64,000 bases of DNA, from positions 1,302,001 to 1,366,000 of the forward strand of contig JAWPMS010000001.1 of the NCBI GenBank assembly GCA_033344795.1, written 5' to 3'. This DNA comes from SHLQ01 sp033344795. Its GTDB lineage: Bacteria > Actinomycetota > Acidimicrobiia > Acidimicrobiales > SHLQ01. The position numbers were made by a program, and so were the translations under genes. This document shows positions 8,160-18,124 of the stretch, in pieces. The notes under the pieces were generated by a model that saw only the letters and a list, made by a program, of their open reading frames with translations, was not told the origin of the DNA and made no database searches. The first letter of the stretch is position 1; every line of letters begins with the position of its first letter.

Positions 8160-9169
8160 ACGATGACCTCAACTTTCCTGCGTCCTCCGAGGCTTCATCG
8201 CCTGTGCCGCCACCACCGCCTCCTCCGCCCGTGACAGCCAAACCCTCCACGGTTTCGACACCAACACAGGCCGTTCTTTCAGAGGCGGCTCATGTCGAAG
8301 ATGCGATTGTGCGCACGACGAGTCTCACGAAGATGTACGGACCCCTTCCCGCAGTTGGTGAGGTCACGCTCGCGGTGCCACGTGGCTCGATCTACGGTCT
8401 GATCGGCCCAAACGGCGCGGGCAAGACGACGTTGATGACGATGGTCGCGTCGTTGCTACGACCCTCGGCGGGATCGGTTTCCGTCGACGGGCATGATCCG
8501 GCGGTCGACTCTGGAGCGGTACGTCGCATCACCGGTTACATGCCCGATGGCCTTGGTGTCTATGAAGGTCTTGACGTCGGTGGTTATCTCGAGTTCTTCG
8601 CGGCGGCCTATGAGATTCCTCGGGGCGAATGGCCATCGCTGATCGATGGTCTTCTCGAGCTCGTCGACCTCGAGGTCAAACGAGACGCCGCTGTGAACTC
8701 GTTGAGCCGCGGCATGAAACAACGATTGTCGCTTGCTCGAGCGTTGGTTCATGATCCGCAACTGCTCATCCTCGATGAGCCTGCATCTGGTCTCGACCCG
8801 CGGGCGCGGATCGAGCTGCGAGAGCTTTTGTGGGCGTTGCAGGGGATGGGCAAGACGATCATCGTCAGTTCCCACATCCTCTCGGAGCTACAGGAGATCT
8901 GCACCCATGTGGGGATCATGGAGGCCGGGCGGATGCTGGCCGAGGGAAGTCCCGACGACATCGGCCAACGTCTTGGGGCGCTGCGCAAGTTGAAGGTTCG
9001 TTTCAGTGACGGCACCGAGGAAGAATTCGAGGTGGTCGACAAGACCGCGCAGATCGAGTTGCTCCGACGGCTGGTGAATGACGACGAGCGAGATGTGCTC
9101 GAGTTCAGAGAGATGAGTGCTGGCCTCGAGGACGTGTTCATGAACGTGACCAAGGGGATCGTGCAATGA
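8156..9169 (+). CDS. ABC-2 type exporter ATP-binding protein
   Basis: This 337-residue ATPase powers an ABC-2 exporter with the next gene. Walker A GPNGAGKTT is near residue 84, the signature LSRGMKQRL near 182, Walker B LLILDEPASGLD near 203, and the switch histidine is in SSHIL. The ~45-residue N-terminal extension is Pro-rich (a run of prolines at 20-25) and is unusual for the family. The start has an excellent AAGGAGG site and overlaps the previous stop (ATGA). The C-terminal region after the ATPase core is of the type seen in drug or polymer exporters. Substrate unknown. Confidence 0.9.
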   Translation: MNDDLNFPASSEASSPVPPPPPPPPVTAKPSTVSTPTQAVLSEAAHVEDAIVRTTSLTKMYGPLPAVGEVTLAVPRGSIYGLIGPNGAGKTTLMTMVASLLRPSAGSVSVDGHDPAVDSGAVRRITGYMPDGLGVYEGLDVGGYLEFFAAAYEIPRGEWPSLIDGLLELVDLEVKRDAAVNSLSRGMKQRLSLARALVHDPQLLILDEPASGLDPRARIELRELLWALQGMGKTIIVSSHILSELQEICTHVGIMEAGRMLAEGSPDDIGQRLGALRKLKVRFSDGTEEEFEVVDKTAQIELLRRLVNDDERDVLEFREMSAGLEDVFMNVTKGIVQ

Positions 9170-10173
9170 GCGAAATCGAGATCGAACAGTCCGAGAAAGG
9201 CACGGAGCACTCCGAGCCACGACTGAGCCTCGGGGTGTCCTTCCGCAACAATCCAGTCCTTCGTCGGGAGTTGATCGAGCGGGTGCGGGGAGTGAAGGTC
9301 GTCGTCTTTGTCACCTTGTGGTTGGCGTTGCTCACGTTGATCTTGGTGCTCGCGTACCAAGGCATTTCGCTCAACGAGGGTCAGGAGATCGACGTTGCGT
9401 CGTTGGGCCGAGTCGGGCGTGAGTTGTACGAGTGGGTCCTCTTTGGGATGTTGGTTCTGGTCCTCTTCCTGGTGCCCGGCCTCACCGCGGGCGCCATCAC
9501 GGGCGAACGAGAACGCCAGACGTTGGTTCCCCTGCAGATGACGATGATGCGTCCGCGCGACATCATCATCGGCAAACTCTCGGCGGCGTTGGCATTCCTC
9601 GTGTTCCTCGTCGTCGCCGCGTTGCCCCTTCTCGCGGTCAGCTTTCTCGTGGGCGGCGTGACGTTCTTCGACATGTTCCGTGGACTCGGCATGTTGCTGT
9701 TCACCGGCTTGGTGCTGGGATCGGTGTGCGTGTGGATATCGGCGACACTGCGCCGTACGACGGGCGCGACGGTCGTTGCGTACGGGCTTTCGTTCTTCTT
9801 TGCGGTCGGCAGTTTCTTCGGGTTGATCGCCTTTGCGATCACCGATGCATCGCGCGGCGTCGATGAGGTGAACCCTCCCGCAGAGTTGCTGAGTCTCAAC
9901 CCCGTCGCAGCGATCGCTGATGTGTTGCCGCGGTCGGCCAACAATCGGTTCAGCGACGACACGATCACGCCGTTCGGTGGCCTCCGCACGGCGATCGATG
10001 AACTCGACAACAACGACCGTTTCGAGAATTTCGATGAGAACGGGGTTCCGTTGAACCGAAACCGAGGCCCGCGTATTTGGATCTACTACGTGGTTGTTGG
10101 TCTCGTGTTGCTCGTGGTCTCGATTCGACAAGCTTCCGTCGCAGTTGCGACGCCCGCGGACTCAGAACGATGA
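9166..10173 (+). CDS. ABC-2 type exporter permease
   Basis: The protein has 335 residues with about six membrane segments: about 42-65, 88-110, the AFLVFLVVAALPLLAVSFLV stretch, the GLGMLLFTGLVLGSVC stretch, the YGLSFFFAVGSFFGLIAF stretch, and a C-terminal IYYVVVGLVLLVVSI. The cytoplasmic GERERQTLVPLQMT between segments 2 and 3 resembles the coupling-helix region of ABC-2 permeases. It starts inside the ATPase stop codon (ATGA) and ends inside the next start, so it is coupled on both sides. It is the partner of the preceding ATPase; the cargo cannot be deduced. Confidence 0.85.
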   Translation: MSEIEIEQSEKGTEHSEPRLSLGVSFRNNPVLRRELIERVRGVKVVVFVTLWLALLTLILVLAYQGISLNEGQEIDVASLGRVGRELYEWVLFGMLVLVLFLVPGLTAGAITGERERQTLVPLQMTMMRPRDIIIGKLSAALAFLVFLVVAALPLLAVSFLVGGVTFFDMFRGLGMLLFTGLVLGSVCVWISATLRRTTGATVVAYGLSFFFAVGSFFGLIAFAITDASRGVDEVNPPAELLSLNPVAAIADVLPRSANNRFSDDTITPFGGLRTAIDELDNNDRFENFDENGVPLNRNRGPRIWIYYVVVGLVLLVVSIRQASVAVATPADSER

Positions 10174-11774
10174 CTGCCGACGCCGAGGTCCCGAGTTCTC
10201 TCGAGGATCTGTTCCGTCGCGCCCGGCGCCGGTTGCGCGCGGTCTGGCTCGCGGCGACGTCGTCTTCGTACGCACCATGGGTCGCTGCTGCTGCGTTGGT
10301 GATCGCGCTGATTGGCTGGGTTCGCCCTTGGGGGTGGCCAGAACCCGCGGCGATTGGTGTTCTCGTACTTGCGGTGGTGGCAGCTGTTCTCGGCACGGCG
10401 CTGCTCCGTTTGCCGGCGCTGGTGGTTGCGAGGGCGCTCGATCGCAGCTTGGACACCGATGATGCACTGGTGTCTGCGCTGCAATTCGCGCCGACCGATG
10501 GTTTTGGCCCGCGCGTGCACGAACGTGCGTCGCGCTACAAGAGCGCGGATGTTCGGGAAGCTCTGCCCACCCCGTGGCGGCCGAAACCTCTCCTCATCGC
10601 CGCCGTTATTCTTGGCGCGCTGATTGCCGCCCTCGTCCTCCGAAACCCGCAGGACTCGGTGAGGGAGCGGCTTGCCGCAGATCAGGAACAGCTCGAGACT
10701 CTCGCAGATGAGTTTGACGAGCGAGCCGATGAGCTCGAAGCCGAACTCGGCTCAACCGAAGAGTCGACCGCGCTGGCTGAAGAGTTGCGCGCGCTCGCCG
10801 AAGCGCTGCGAGCAGCCGATGACCTCGAGACGGGAATAGACGAACTGACAGACACCCAAGATGAGCTGCTCCGCTCGATCGATGCGCAGGACTTGGCTGA
10901 ACGCGCCGCCTCGCAAGGTCTCGATCGAACCCTCGCCGCGAATCCACTCGCGGAGGGTGGTACCGCTGCCGAGCAACTTGACGCCCTCTCCGCAGCGGTG
11001 AGTGAGTTGTCGGCACAAGACCAGGCGGCCCTGGCGGAACGACTCGAACAACTTGCCGCAACCCAGGAAGCTGGGGACGAGGTCACCGCGGACGCATTGG
11101 CTGAGGCAGCGGAGGCCCTGGAGCAGGGCAACGCTGCTGTTGCCTCGGCCGCGTTGGCGGCGGCGGCCGACTCTGCATCTGCTGCGTCTGCCAATGCGGC
11201 GACGACGGCCCAAGCAGCAGAGGCCGCAGCCGCAGCTGGCCAAGCAGCCCAGCAACTCGAGAACCGTCAGGGTGAGGGTCAAGGCCAGGGTGAGGGCGAG
11301 GGCGAGGGCCAGGGCCAGGGCCAGGGCCAAGGCCAAGGCGAGGGTGAGGGTCAAGGCGAGGGCCAGGGCGAAGGCGAAGGCCAGGGCCAGGGTGAGGGTC
11401 AAGGCGGGGGGCAGGGTATGAATGCCACCGGCAACGACCCCAGCGGGCAGGGCACCGCTCGGCCGGTGGACGGGTCTGGCAACCAGGGTGAAGGTCCATC
11501 GGCGCCACCACCGGACACTCCCGTGCTGATTCCGCGCGACGGCGAAACCGACACAGGAAACGCGGACGTCGATGTGACCGGAGATGGTCTTTCCGAGACC
11601 GATCAACGAGTCACGGGCAACACGGGCTCGGGTACCGCTCGGGTGCCACTCGAGTCGATCGCGAATGATTTCGCCTCTCGTGCAACCGATGCCCTTGACG
11701 GCACGAACATTTCTTCCTCCGAAGCAAACAATGTCGAGAACTACTTCAATGCACTGACACAAGGAGCCGGCTGA
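10170..11774 (+). CDS. Membrane protein with Ala/Glu coiled coil and Gly-Gln-Glu repeat tract
   Basis: This 534-residue protein has three hydrophobic segments (roughly residues 32-55, 58-80 and 140-160), then a long Ala/Glu/Leu-rich helical region (about 165-360). A low-complexity tract of alternating GQ/GE dipeptides follows (about 367-415, DNA 11271-11418), then a soluble acidic tail. Analogous proteins with N-terminal membrane helices and a long coiled coil accompany MoxR/DUF58 operons in many bacteria, but their role is unknown. The start is the ATG overlapping the permease stop; the frame is open upstream but inside the permease gene. The repeat DNA is prone to slippage, so tract length may vary between strains. 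Confidence 0.75.
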   Translation: MTADAEVPSSLEDLFRRARRRLRAVWLAATSSSYAPWVAAAALVIALIGWVRPWGWPEPAAIGVLVLAVVAAVLGTALLRLPALVVARALDRSLDTDDALVSALQFAPTDGFGPRVHERASRYKSADVREALPTPWRPKPLLIAAVILGALIAALVLRNPQDSVRERLAADQEQLETLADEFDERADELEAELGSTEESTALAEELRALAEALRAADDLETGIDELTDTQDELLRSIDAQDLAERAASQGLDRTLAANPLAEGGTAAEQLDALSAAVSELSAQDQAALAERLEQLAATQEAGDEVTADALAEAAEALEQGNAAVASAALAAAADSASAASANAATTAQAAEAAAAAGQAAQQLENRQGEGQGQGEGEGEGQGQGQGQGQGEGEGQGEGQGEGEGQGQGEGQGGGQGMNATGNDPSGQGTARPVDGSGNQGEGPSAPPPDTPVLIPRDGETDTGNADVDVTGDGLSETDQRVTGNTGSGTARVPLESIANDFASRATDALDGTNISSSEANNVENYFNALTQGAG

Positions 11775-12796
11775 TGACCGACACCGCAGTACCCGTGACA
11801 CTCACCCCGGAGCAATATGCCGAGGTTGCGGCAAAGATCGAGACCGAGGTCGGCAAGGTCATCGTCGGTCAGAGCTCGGTGGTTCGCAGCGTTTTGCTGT
11901 CGCTTCTGTGTGAGGGCCACGTTCTGCTCGAAGGTGTACCCGGTCTGGGCAAGACGCGTCTTCTCACCACGCTTGCCAAGGTAGTCTCGCTCGACTTCGG
12001 GCGTATCCAGTTCACCCCCGACCTCATGCCAGCCGACGTCACGGGAACGCAGGTCCTCGAAGAAGACGGTGACGGACTGCGTTCCTTTCGTTTCCGTGCC
12101 GGTCCGGTCTTCAACGGGCTCGTGTTGGCCGACGAGATCAATCGTGCCACCCCGAAAACCCAGTCGGCGCTGCTCGAGGCCATGGGTGAACGCTCCGTCA
12201 CCGTGGCGGGGACCACCCGCGATCTGCCTCGCCCGTTTCTTGTCATGGCGACCCAGAATCCAATCGAACAAGAGGGCACATATCCACTCCCCGAGGCGCA
12301 GCTCGATCGGTTTCTCTTCAAGGCCGACGTACCGTTTCCGACCGCTGATGAGCTCTTCGACATCATTGGCCGGACAACCGGCGGCGCGGAAGCAGAGCCA
12401 GCCTCTGTCGCAGATGCCCAGACCCTACGGGCGATGATCACGCTGACTCGTGAAGTGCCGGTCGCCGACGATGTTGCCCGCCATGCCGTCGATCTTGTCG
12501 TTGCCACCCATCCAGACCACGAGACCAGCCCCGACGCGATGACGAACTACGTCCGCGCAGGGGCATCGCCTCGTGGAGCCCAAGCGCTCATTCTTGGTGC
12601 GAAGGCGATGGCGTTGCTCGACGGGCGACCGTCCGCGTCAAGTGATGATGTTCGGACGTTGGCTGGTCCCGCTCTGGGTCATCGGCTCGTTCTTGGATAC
12701 GAAGCTGCGGCCGACGGCATGCGTCCGGCCCAGCTGATCGATCACCTTCTCGAGGCGGTACCTCCGCCGGGCAGCGGGGTTCGCGGTGCTCCATGA
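11774..12796 (+). CDS. MoxR family AAA+ ATPase
   Basis: This is a 340-residue AAA+ chaperone-like ATPase of the MoxR group, which works with VWA-domain proteins to assemble or activate protein complexes. Walker A EGVPGLGKTRL lies near residue 55, Walker B LVLADEINR near 118, and sensor-like MATQNPIEQEGTYPLPEAQLD follows, which is diagnostic for MoxR. AGGAG precedes the start, and the ATG shares one base with the upstream stop. The neighbours (DUF58 and a BatA-like VWA protein) are the classical partners. The target complex is not evident. Confidence 0.95.
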   Translation: MTDTAVPVTLTPEQYAEVAAKIETEVGKVIVGQSSVVRSVLLSLLCEGHVLLEGVPGLGKTRLLTTLAKVVSLDFGRIQFTPDLMPADVTGTQVLEEDGDGLRSFRFRAGPVFNGLVLADEINRATPKTQSALLEAMGERSVTVAGTTRDLPRPFLVMATQNPIEQEGTYPLPEAQLDRFLFKADVPFPTADELFDIIGRTTGGAEAEPASVADAQTLRAMITLTREVPVADDVARHAVDLVVATHPDHETSPDAMTNYVRAGASPRGAQALILGAKAMALLDGRPSASSDDVRTLAGPALGHRLVLGYEAAADGMRPAQLIDHLLEAVPPPGSGVRGAP

Positions 12797-13646
12797 GCTT
12801 CGCAGCCCCGAGGTGCTCGGCACCCTTGAACGCCTGCAGCTTCGAACGCGGCGACGGCTTGCGGGCCAACTCGTGGGTGGACATCGATCGCGTCGATATG
12901 GGTCTTCGCTCGACTTTGCCGACTTTCGGGAGTACCAACCCGGCGACGACTTCCGCCGCATCGACTATCTGACGCTTGCGAGGCTCGACCAACTTCTCGT
13001 TCGTCTCTACGACGCCGAGGATGACCTGACCGTCCGCCTCATCGTCGACACATCTGCCTCGATGGCGACAGACCGCAAGCTGCAACGAGCCGTCGAGATG
13101 GCTGGAGCGATTGGTTTCGTTGCTTTGACGCGCCGAGACAGGGTCGAGGTGCATTCGCCCGGTCGACCCCCCGCCAGGTTCACCGGGCGCAGTGGGGTCG
13201 GCGAACTGTTCAACCACCTCGAGGGGCTCGAAGCGTCCGGTGCCGGATCTTTGGCCCGCGCTGCTGCCGACGTGCTCGGCCGCCAGCGTTCGGCGGGAAT
13301 GACCGTCCTGTGTTCCGACCTGCTCGAACCCAACTGGGACGCCGCGATCAACCGACTTCCCGCGCGCGGTGCCGAGCTCGTCGTCGTGCACGTACTCGGA
13401 GCTGGCGAACTGGATCCACCACAACTCGGCGACGTGGATCTGGTCGATTCCGAGACCGGTGAACGGGTGGCGATGTCGCTCACGCCCGGCACCATGTCTG
13501 CCTATCGGGTGCGCCTCGACGGTTGGCTCGACGAGGTGCGCGTGGCGTGCCGTCGAATCGGCGCGGCATATGTCTTGGCCGATACGCGCACCGCACTTCG
13601 CGAAGAGCTCTTGGGCGGCCTTCGACGGTCCGAGGTCATGTCGTGA
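12786..13646 (+). CDS. DUF58 domain protein (MoxR partner)
   Basis: This 286-residue protein has the conserved DUF58 signature SLDFADFREYQPGDDFRRIDY split over residues 39-60 and a VWA-like core with DTSASM (about residue 85), so a metal-binding site is likely. The start is a GTG inside the last codons of moxR (11-nt overlap); no ATG in frame is better placed. DUF58 proteins are nearly always encoded beside MoxR and are thought to act with it. It overlaps the next gene by four bases. Confidence 0.92.
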   Translation: MLHELRSPEVLGTLERLQLRTRRRLAGQLVGGHRSRRYGSSLDFADFREYQPGDDFRRIDYLTLARLDQLLVRLYDAEDDLTVRLIVDTSASMATDRKLQRAVEMAGAIGFVALTRRDRVEVHSPGRPPARFTGRSGVGELFNHLEGLEASGAGSLARAAADVLGRQRSAGMTVLCSDLLEPNWDAAINRLPARGAELVVVHVLGAGELDPPQLGDVDLVDSETGERVAMSLTPGTMSAYRVRLDGWLDEVRVACRRIGAAYVLADTRTALREELLGGLRRSEVMS

Positions 13647-16600
13647 CGCTCGCCAACCCCGCGGGTCTGCTCTTCCTGCTTGCCGCGCTACCGATACTTG
13701 CGCTGCACCTGCTGAAACCTCGTCGAGCCGAGGTCGCGGTGAGCTCAGCGATGTTGTGGGAGGCCGAGACCGTCGGCGCGACCGCCGCCAAGCCGTGGCA
13801 ACGAATTCCTCCGACCGTGTTGCTCTTGTTGCAGCTGCTCTTGGTGGTTCTGGGATCGTTGCTGCTCGCCAATCCCGTCGTGGTCACCGAGACAGCTCTG
13901 GCCGAACATACGGTGGTGGTGCTCGACACCTCGGCATCGATGGGTTCCGCAGACGGTGATCCCGACAGACTCGCCTCGGCGAAGACCACAGCGATCGGGC
14001 TGCTCGATGACCTGCCACAGCAAGGTCGGATTTCGCTGGTCACCGCTGGTCCAACTCCCCGCGTGCGGGTCAGCGCAACGACCGACTTCGACGCATTCGA
14101 ATCGGCGGTGCGCGCGGTGCGGCTGACCGATGGGCCAGCAGACCTGCAGGCTGCGATGACCCTCGCAGACGGGCTCGAGACTCCCGACGCACAACTGGGA
14201 ATCGTGCTGGTGTCCGACGGCGCACACTCGTCGGTGGAGCTGGCTGCGCTACCCGATGGAGTTACACACGAACTCGTGGGTTCTTCCGATGTGAATCATG
14301 CGCTCACCGGGCTCGATGTGGCCCGCACCGACGATGGGTTGATGGTCTCGGTGGTCGCCGAGGTCACGGGTGGTGCCGGAGTGAAGGTACCCCTGCGTTT
14401 CGATGTCGACGATGTCACCCGGGCGGTGCTCGAGGTCGAGATCGAACCGGGTACCCCCACCGCTCTCGAGGTGCCGTTGCCCGATGGCGAGCAGGTGATC
14501 GCTCGTCTTGGTGGTGACGATCTCTTGGCGATCGACAACACCGCGTACGCGGTGACGCGCTCTCGCGCCGACGTGGCGATCTCGATTCACGGAGAGCCAG
14601 ATCCGTTCATCACGGCCCTCCTCGACGTGCTTCCCGGCATAGAAATCGTCGACCCCGACATCGAGACGCCGGAAGTCTCGATCTTCATCGGTGAACCCGT
14701 CCCCGACGACATCACCCGGCCGTTCTTGGCCATCGCTTCTCCGGGGGGGGCACCAGGTATCACCGAAGATGGCGATGTCGAACAACCCGTCGTGACGCTC
14801 GTGCGATCGTCGGATCCGCTTCTCTCGGGGCTCGACCTCACCCGACTCCGTATCGCTTCAGCGCAATCGATCACCGCGCCGACGGGTGAGGTTCTCCTCG
14901 CTGCCGAAGGCGCCCCTCTGCTCGTTCGTGGCGCTTCGGGCGGAGTGCCATTTCTCTATCTTGGCTTCGAGCCCTCGAACTCGACCTTGCCTGTCGAGTT
15001 GGCCTTTCCGGTGCTCGGATCTCGCATCATCGAAGAACTCAGTGGCGCGGTGACGGTTCCGGCGACGTTGCAGGTCGGGGATCCAATCACCCCTCCCGCC
15101 GGTCGCGATGTCGTTGTGGTCTCACCGAATGGCACGGTGCGTGAGCGCGCTGCTGGCGCCGGCGCCATCACCACGGACCGACCCGGGTTCTGGACGATCA
15201 CTCCAGCGGGTGGGGCTGCTCGAACGATCGCAGTTTCGCTCGGGCCCGCAGAGAGCCAAATCGACCCGCTCCCGGTTGCTCCCACCGACCCCAGACCACT
15301 ACGCCCCGGTGAGGACCCGCCGACCTCGGGCGCATCATGGCGCTGGCTCGTCGCAGTCCTGGCCATCGCCGTCGGGTTGGCCGAATGGATCGCCTCGCGG
15401 CGACGCCGTGGTGTGCCGGCATGGCAGTGGCGCACGGCCAACGGGTTGCGACTTGCCGCCGTGGTGTTCCTGATCGCTGCACTCCTCGGAGCCACCCTTC
15501 CAATCGGTAGCAACGACGTGGCAACGGTGTTCGTGCTCGATCGCAGCGATTCGGTCGGCAGAATTGGTACGACCGTAGGCCTCAATGCATCACAAGCTGC
15601 CGCCGATGCTGCGCCGGACGACGCGCGACTGGGGGTTGTCGTCGCAGGCGATGGTGCGCGGATTGAACAGCTGCTGGTTCCTGTCGATCAGGTCACCAGC
15701 CTCTCGTCATCGACGATCGACGGCGATCGGAGTGATCTCGCGGCTGGCCTGCGCCTCGCGTCCGCCTTGCTTCCCGATGACACGAAGCGACGAGTGGTCA
15801 TCGTGTCGGATGGTCGAGCGACCGCCGGAGACGCGCAAGCGGAAGCCCAACAGCTGGGAGATCGGGGGATTCCCGTCGACTACATCTTGGTTGAACCAAC
15901 AGCGGGCGCCGATGCCGCAGTGTTGGGTATCAATGCGCCAACCCAGGTCGATGAGGGCGCGCAGGTACCCCTCGAAGTCATCATCGAATCCACCGAGGCG
16001 CAGCCCGGACTGGTGACGCTGCGACGGGACGGCGAACCCGTTGCGTCCGCAGATGTGTTGCTGACCGTCGGAACGAACCGGATCACGTTTTCGGTCAATC
16101 CAACAGAGACGGGGCTGGCGACCTTCACCGCCACGATCGATACGCCAGGTGACGTTCGTGCGCAGAACGACACGGCCAGAACCACGGTCGACGTTGCTGG
16201 GCCTGCTGAGGTCCTGATCGCGGAGGGCACGGCTGGTTCCGGACAAGCGCTCGCCGGCGCGTTGCGGTCTTCGGGCCTCGATGTCGAGGTGATCTCGGCG
16301 GCCCAGCTTCCGCAGCTCGAACAGCTCATTCGCTACGACTCCACAATTCTCGTGGACGTCTCGGTGAACCAGCTGACCGATCAACAAATGGACGATGTGT
16401 CGACGGCCACGCGGCAGCTGGGCCGAGGTTTGATCACCGTCGGCGGGCCACAGTCCTACGGGATGGGTGCGTATCGGGACTCGGTCTTGGAGGAGGTGTT
16501 GCCCGTCATCAGCGACGTCTTGGATCCTCAGCGACGGCGGGAGGTGGCCCAGGTGATGGCGCTCGACACGTCCGAGTCGATGGGGGAGTGTCATTGCGCC

Positions 16601-18124
16601 GAGGGGTTCACCGACACGTCCCGACTCGACGGAGGGGTCACCAAGACCTCCATCGCCCGGGCGGGAGCCGCTCGAGCAATCGCCAATCTGGCGGCGAACG
16701 ACGAGGTCGGGGTGCTCGCAATCGACACCCAGGAACGCTGGCTGATCGACCTGCAAGAGCTTCCACCCGACGATGTGATCGATGCTGGGTTGGCACAGGC
16801 CACCCCGTCGGGGAACACCGATCTCTCGAACACGTTGCCGACCGCAGCCGATGCCCTACGGGCGAGCAACGCAGGCTTGAAACACATCATCTTGTTCACT
16901 GACGGATTCACCTCCGACGCGTCGCTTCAAGCAATGGTCGAGCAAGCTGCCGACATTCGCGCCGACGGCATCACGATTTCGATCGTGGCCACGGGAGAGG
17001 GAGCGGCGAGGCAGCTCGCCCCGATCGCGGAGGCCGGAGGTGGGCGGTTCTATCCGGGCCGAGACCTCACCCGTATTCCAGAGATTCTCGTCCAAGAGTC
17101 GGTGCTGGCTTCTCGACAGTTCATCAATGAGGGTGAATATCTCCCGATCATCACCGACACGTCACCGGTCGTGGACTCCTTGTCGGAGTCTCCCCCTCTT
17201 CTCGGGTTCGTTGCGACCACGGCCAAACCGACGAGCCGGACGTTGCTTCGGATCGGCCCTGAGGAAGATCCGCTCCTCTCCACCTGGCAGGTCGGCCTCG
17301 GGACAGCGATGGCGTGGACCAGCGACGCCAACCCCCGATGGTCGCAGTTCTGGGTCGATTGGGATGGCTATGCCAGCTTCTGGAGCACACTCGTTCGCGA
17401 TTCGTTCCCGGTGCAGACGACCGGCTCAGTGCGAACGATCGTCGACGGCGACACACTTCGCCTCCGTGCGGAGGTGGAGGCGGGCCAAGGCCGAGTCGAG
17501 GCAACGGTCAGTGGTCCCGACGGTTCCTCGACCTCCGTCCGATTGCGCGAGGTTTCTCCCGGAGTCTTTGAAGGAACCGCCTCTGCCGACTCAGCGGGAA
17601 CCTACGCGGTGGCGGTTTCGGCCCAATCGGGCGCTGAGGACATGCCCATCGGTGCTTCCTTGGCGTCGGTGTCGTATGCCGCCGAATATCGACCTGGTCC
17701 CGCCGACGAGGCGGCTCTTCGCAGGCTGAGCGAAGCTGCCGGCGGGCGCGGGGCCATCGAAGCGACCCAGGCCTTCGATACCGACGGCCTCGAGGCTGGC
17801 CGCCGCCAGATCCCGCTGACGATCTGGTTGCTCCTTGGGAGCGTCCTGGCCTGGCTGTTGGCGGTCGTCTTCTCGAGACTTTGGATGAGTGGGAAACGCG
17901 AGGTCCTTGGACAAGCCCCGAGCAACAGGGTGGCGCAACCGAAAGCCGGACGATTGCACGCGCCGCGTCGTCGACGTACGTCAAACGAGCCTCATGCTGA
18001 AGACGCGCCCGATTCCGAGGAGCCCTCCACCCCAGCGGTGGTTGAAGCGGAGGCTCCGGCGCCCGCATCGTCAGCCACGGTCAACGAACTCCTCCGATCT
18101 CGACGCGAGAAGCGGTCGGAGTGA
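13643..18124 (+). CDS. Giant BatA-like membrane protein with several VWA-type domains
   Basis: This protein has 1493 residues from the GTG that overlaps the DUF58 stop; the frame extends upstream but only inside DUF58. The N-terminus (AGLLFLLAALPILALHLLKPRR and a second helix near 56-76) is the BatA/aerotolerance N-terminal domain, followed by VWA motif LDTSASMGS at ~95. A two-helix membrane hairpin at 565-610 leads to a second VWA-like start (VLDRSDSVG, ~630, with a degenerate metal site). A full VWA site LDTSESMGE lies at ~971 with TDGFTSD downstream. A last helix sits at 1389-1413 before a cytoplasmic tail. It looks like two BatA/BatB-type proteins fused head to tail. It is the last gene of the MoxR operon, and its 3' end overlaps ccmF on the other strand. 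Confidence 0.85.
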   Translation: MTLANPAGLLFLLAALPILALHLLKPRRAEVAVSSAMLWEAETVGATAAKPWQRIPPTVLLLLQLLLVVLGSLLLANPVVVTETALAEHTVVVLDTSASMGSADGDPDRLASAKTTAIGLLDDLPQQGRISLVTAGPTPRVRVSATTDFDAFESAVRAVRLTDGPADLQAAMTLADGLETPDAQLGIVLVSDGAHSSVELAALPDGVTHELVGSSDVNHALTGLDVARTDDGLMVSVVAEVTGGAGVKVPLRFDVDDVTRAVLEVEIEPGTPTALEVPLPDGEQVIARLGGDDLLAIDNTAYAVTRSRADVAISIHGEPDPFITALLDVLPGIEIVDPDIETPEVSIFIGEPVPDDITRPFLAIASPGGAPGITEDGDVEQPVVTLVRSSDPLLSGLDLTRLRIASAQSITAPTGEVLLAAEGAPLLVRGASGGVPFLYLGFEPSNSTLPVELAFPVLGSRIIEELSGAVTVPATLQVGDPITPPAGRDVVVVSPNGTVRERAAGAGAITTDRPGFWTITPAGGAARTIAVSLGPAESQIDPLPVAPTDPRPLRPGEDPPTSGASWRWLVAVLAIAVGLAEWIASRRRRGVPAWQWRTANGLRLAAVVFLIAALLGATLPIGSNDVATVFVLDRSDSVGRIGTTVGLNASQAAADAAPDDARLGVVVAGDGARIEQLLVPVDQVTSLSSSTIDGDRSDLAAGLRLASALLPDDTKRRVVIVSDGRATAGDAQAEAQQLGDRGIPVDYILVEPTAGADAAVLGINAPTQVDEGAQVPLEVIIESTEAQPGLVTLRRDGEPVASADVLLTVGTNRITFSVNPTETGLATFTATIDTPGDVRAQNDTARTTVDVAGPAEVLIAEGTAGSGQALAGALRSSGLDVEVISAAQLPQLEQLIRYDSTILVDVSVNQLTDQQMDDVSTATRQLGRGLITVGGPQSYGMGAYRDSVLEEVLPVISDVLDPQRRREVAQVMALDTSESMGECHCAEGFTDTSRLDGGVTKTSIARAGAARAIANLAANDEVGVLAIDTQERWLIDLQELPPDDVIDAGLAQATPSGNTDLSNTLPTAADALRASNAGLKHIILFTDGFTSDASLQAMVEQAADIRADGITISIVATGEGAARQLAPIAEAGGGRFYPGRDLTRIPEILVQESVLASRQFINEGEYLPIITDTSPVVDSLSESPPLLGFVATTAKPTSRTLLRIGPEEDPLLSTWQVGLGTAMAWTSDANPRWSQFWVDWDGYASFWSTLVRDSFPVQTTGSVRTIVDGDTLRLRAEVEAGQGRVEATVSGPDGSSTSVRLREVSPGVFEGTASADSAGTYAVAVSAQSGAEDMPIGASLASVSYAAEYRPGPADEAALRRLSEAAGGRGAIEATQAFDTDGLEAGRRQIPLTIWLLLGSVLAWLLAVVFSRLWMSGKREVLGQAPSNRVAQPKAGRLHAPRRRRTSNEPHAEDAPDSEEPSTPAVVEAEAPAPASSATVNELLRSRREKRSE

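Noticed and set aside
11271..11418. CRISPR or satellite-like repeat
   Set aside because: The repetition is in frame and codes for alternating Gly-Gln/Glu residues inside a membrane protein.
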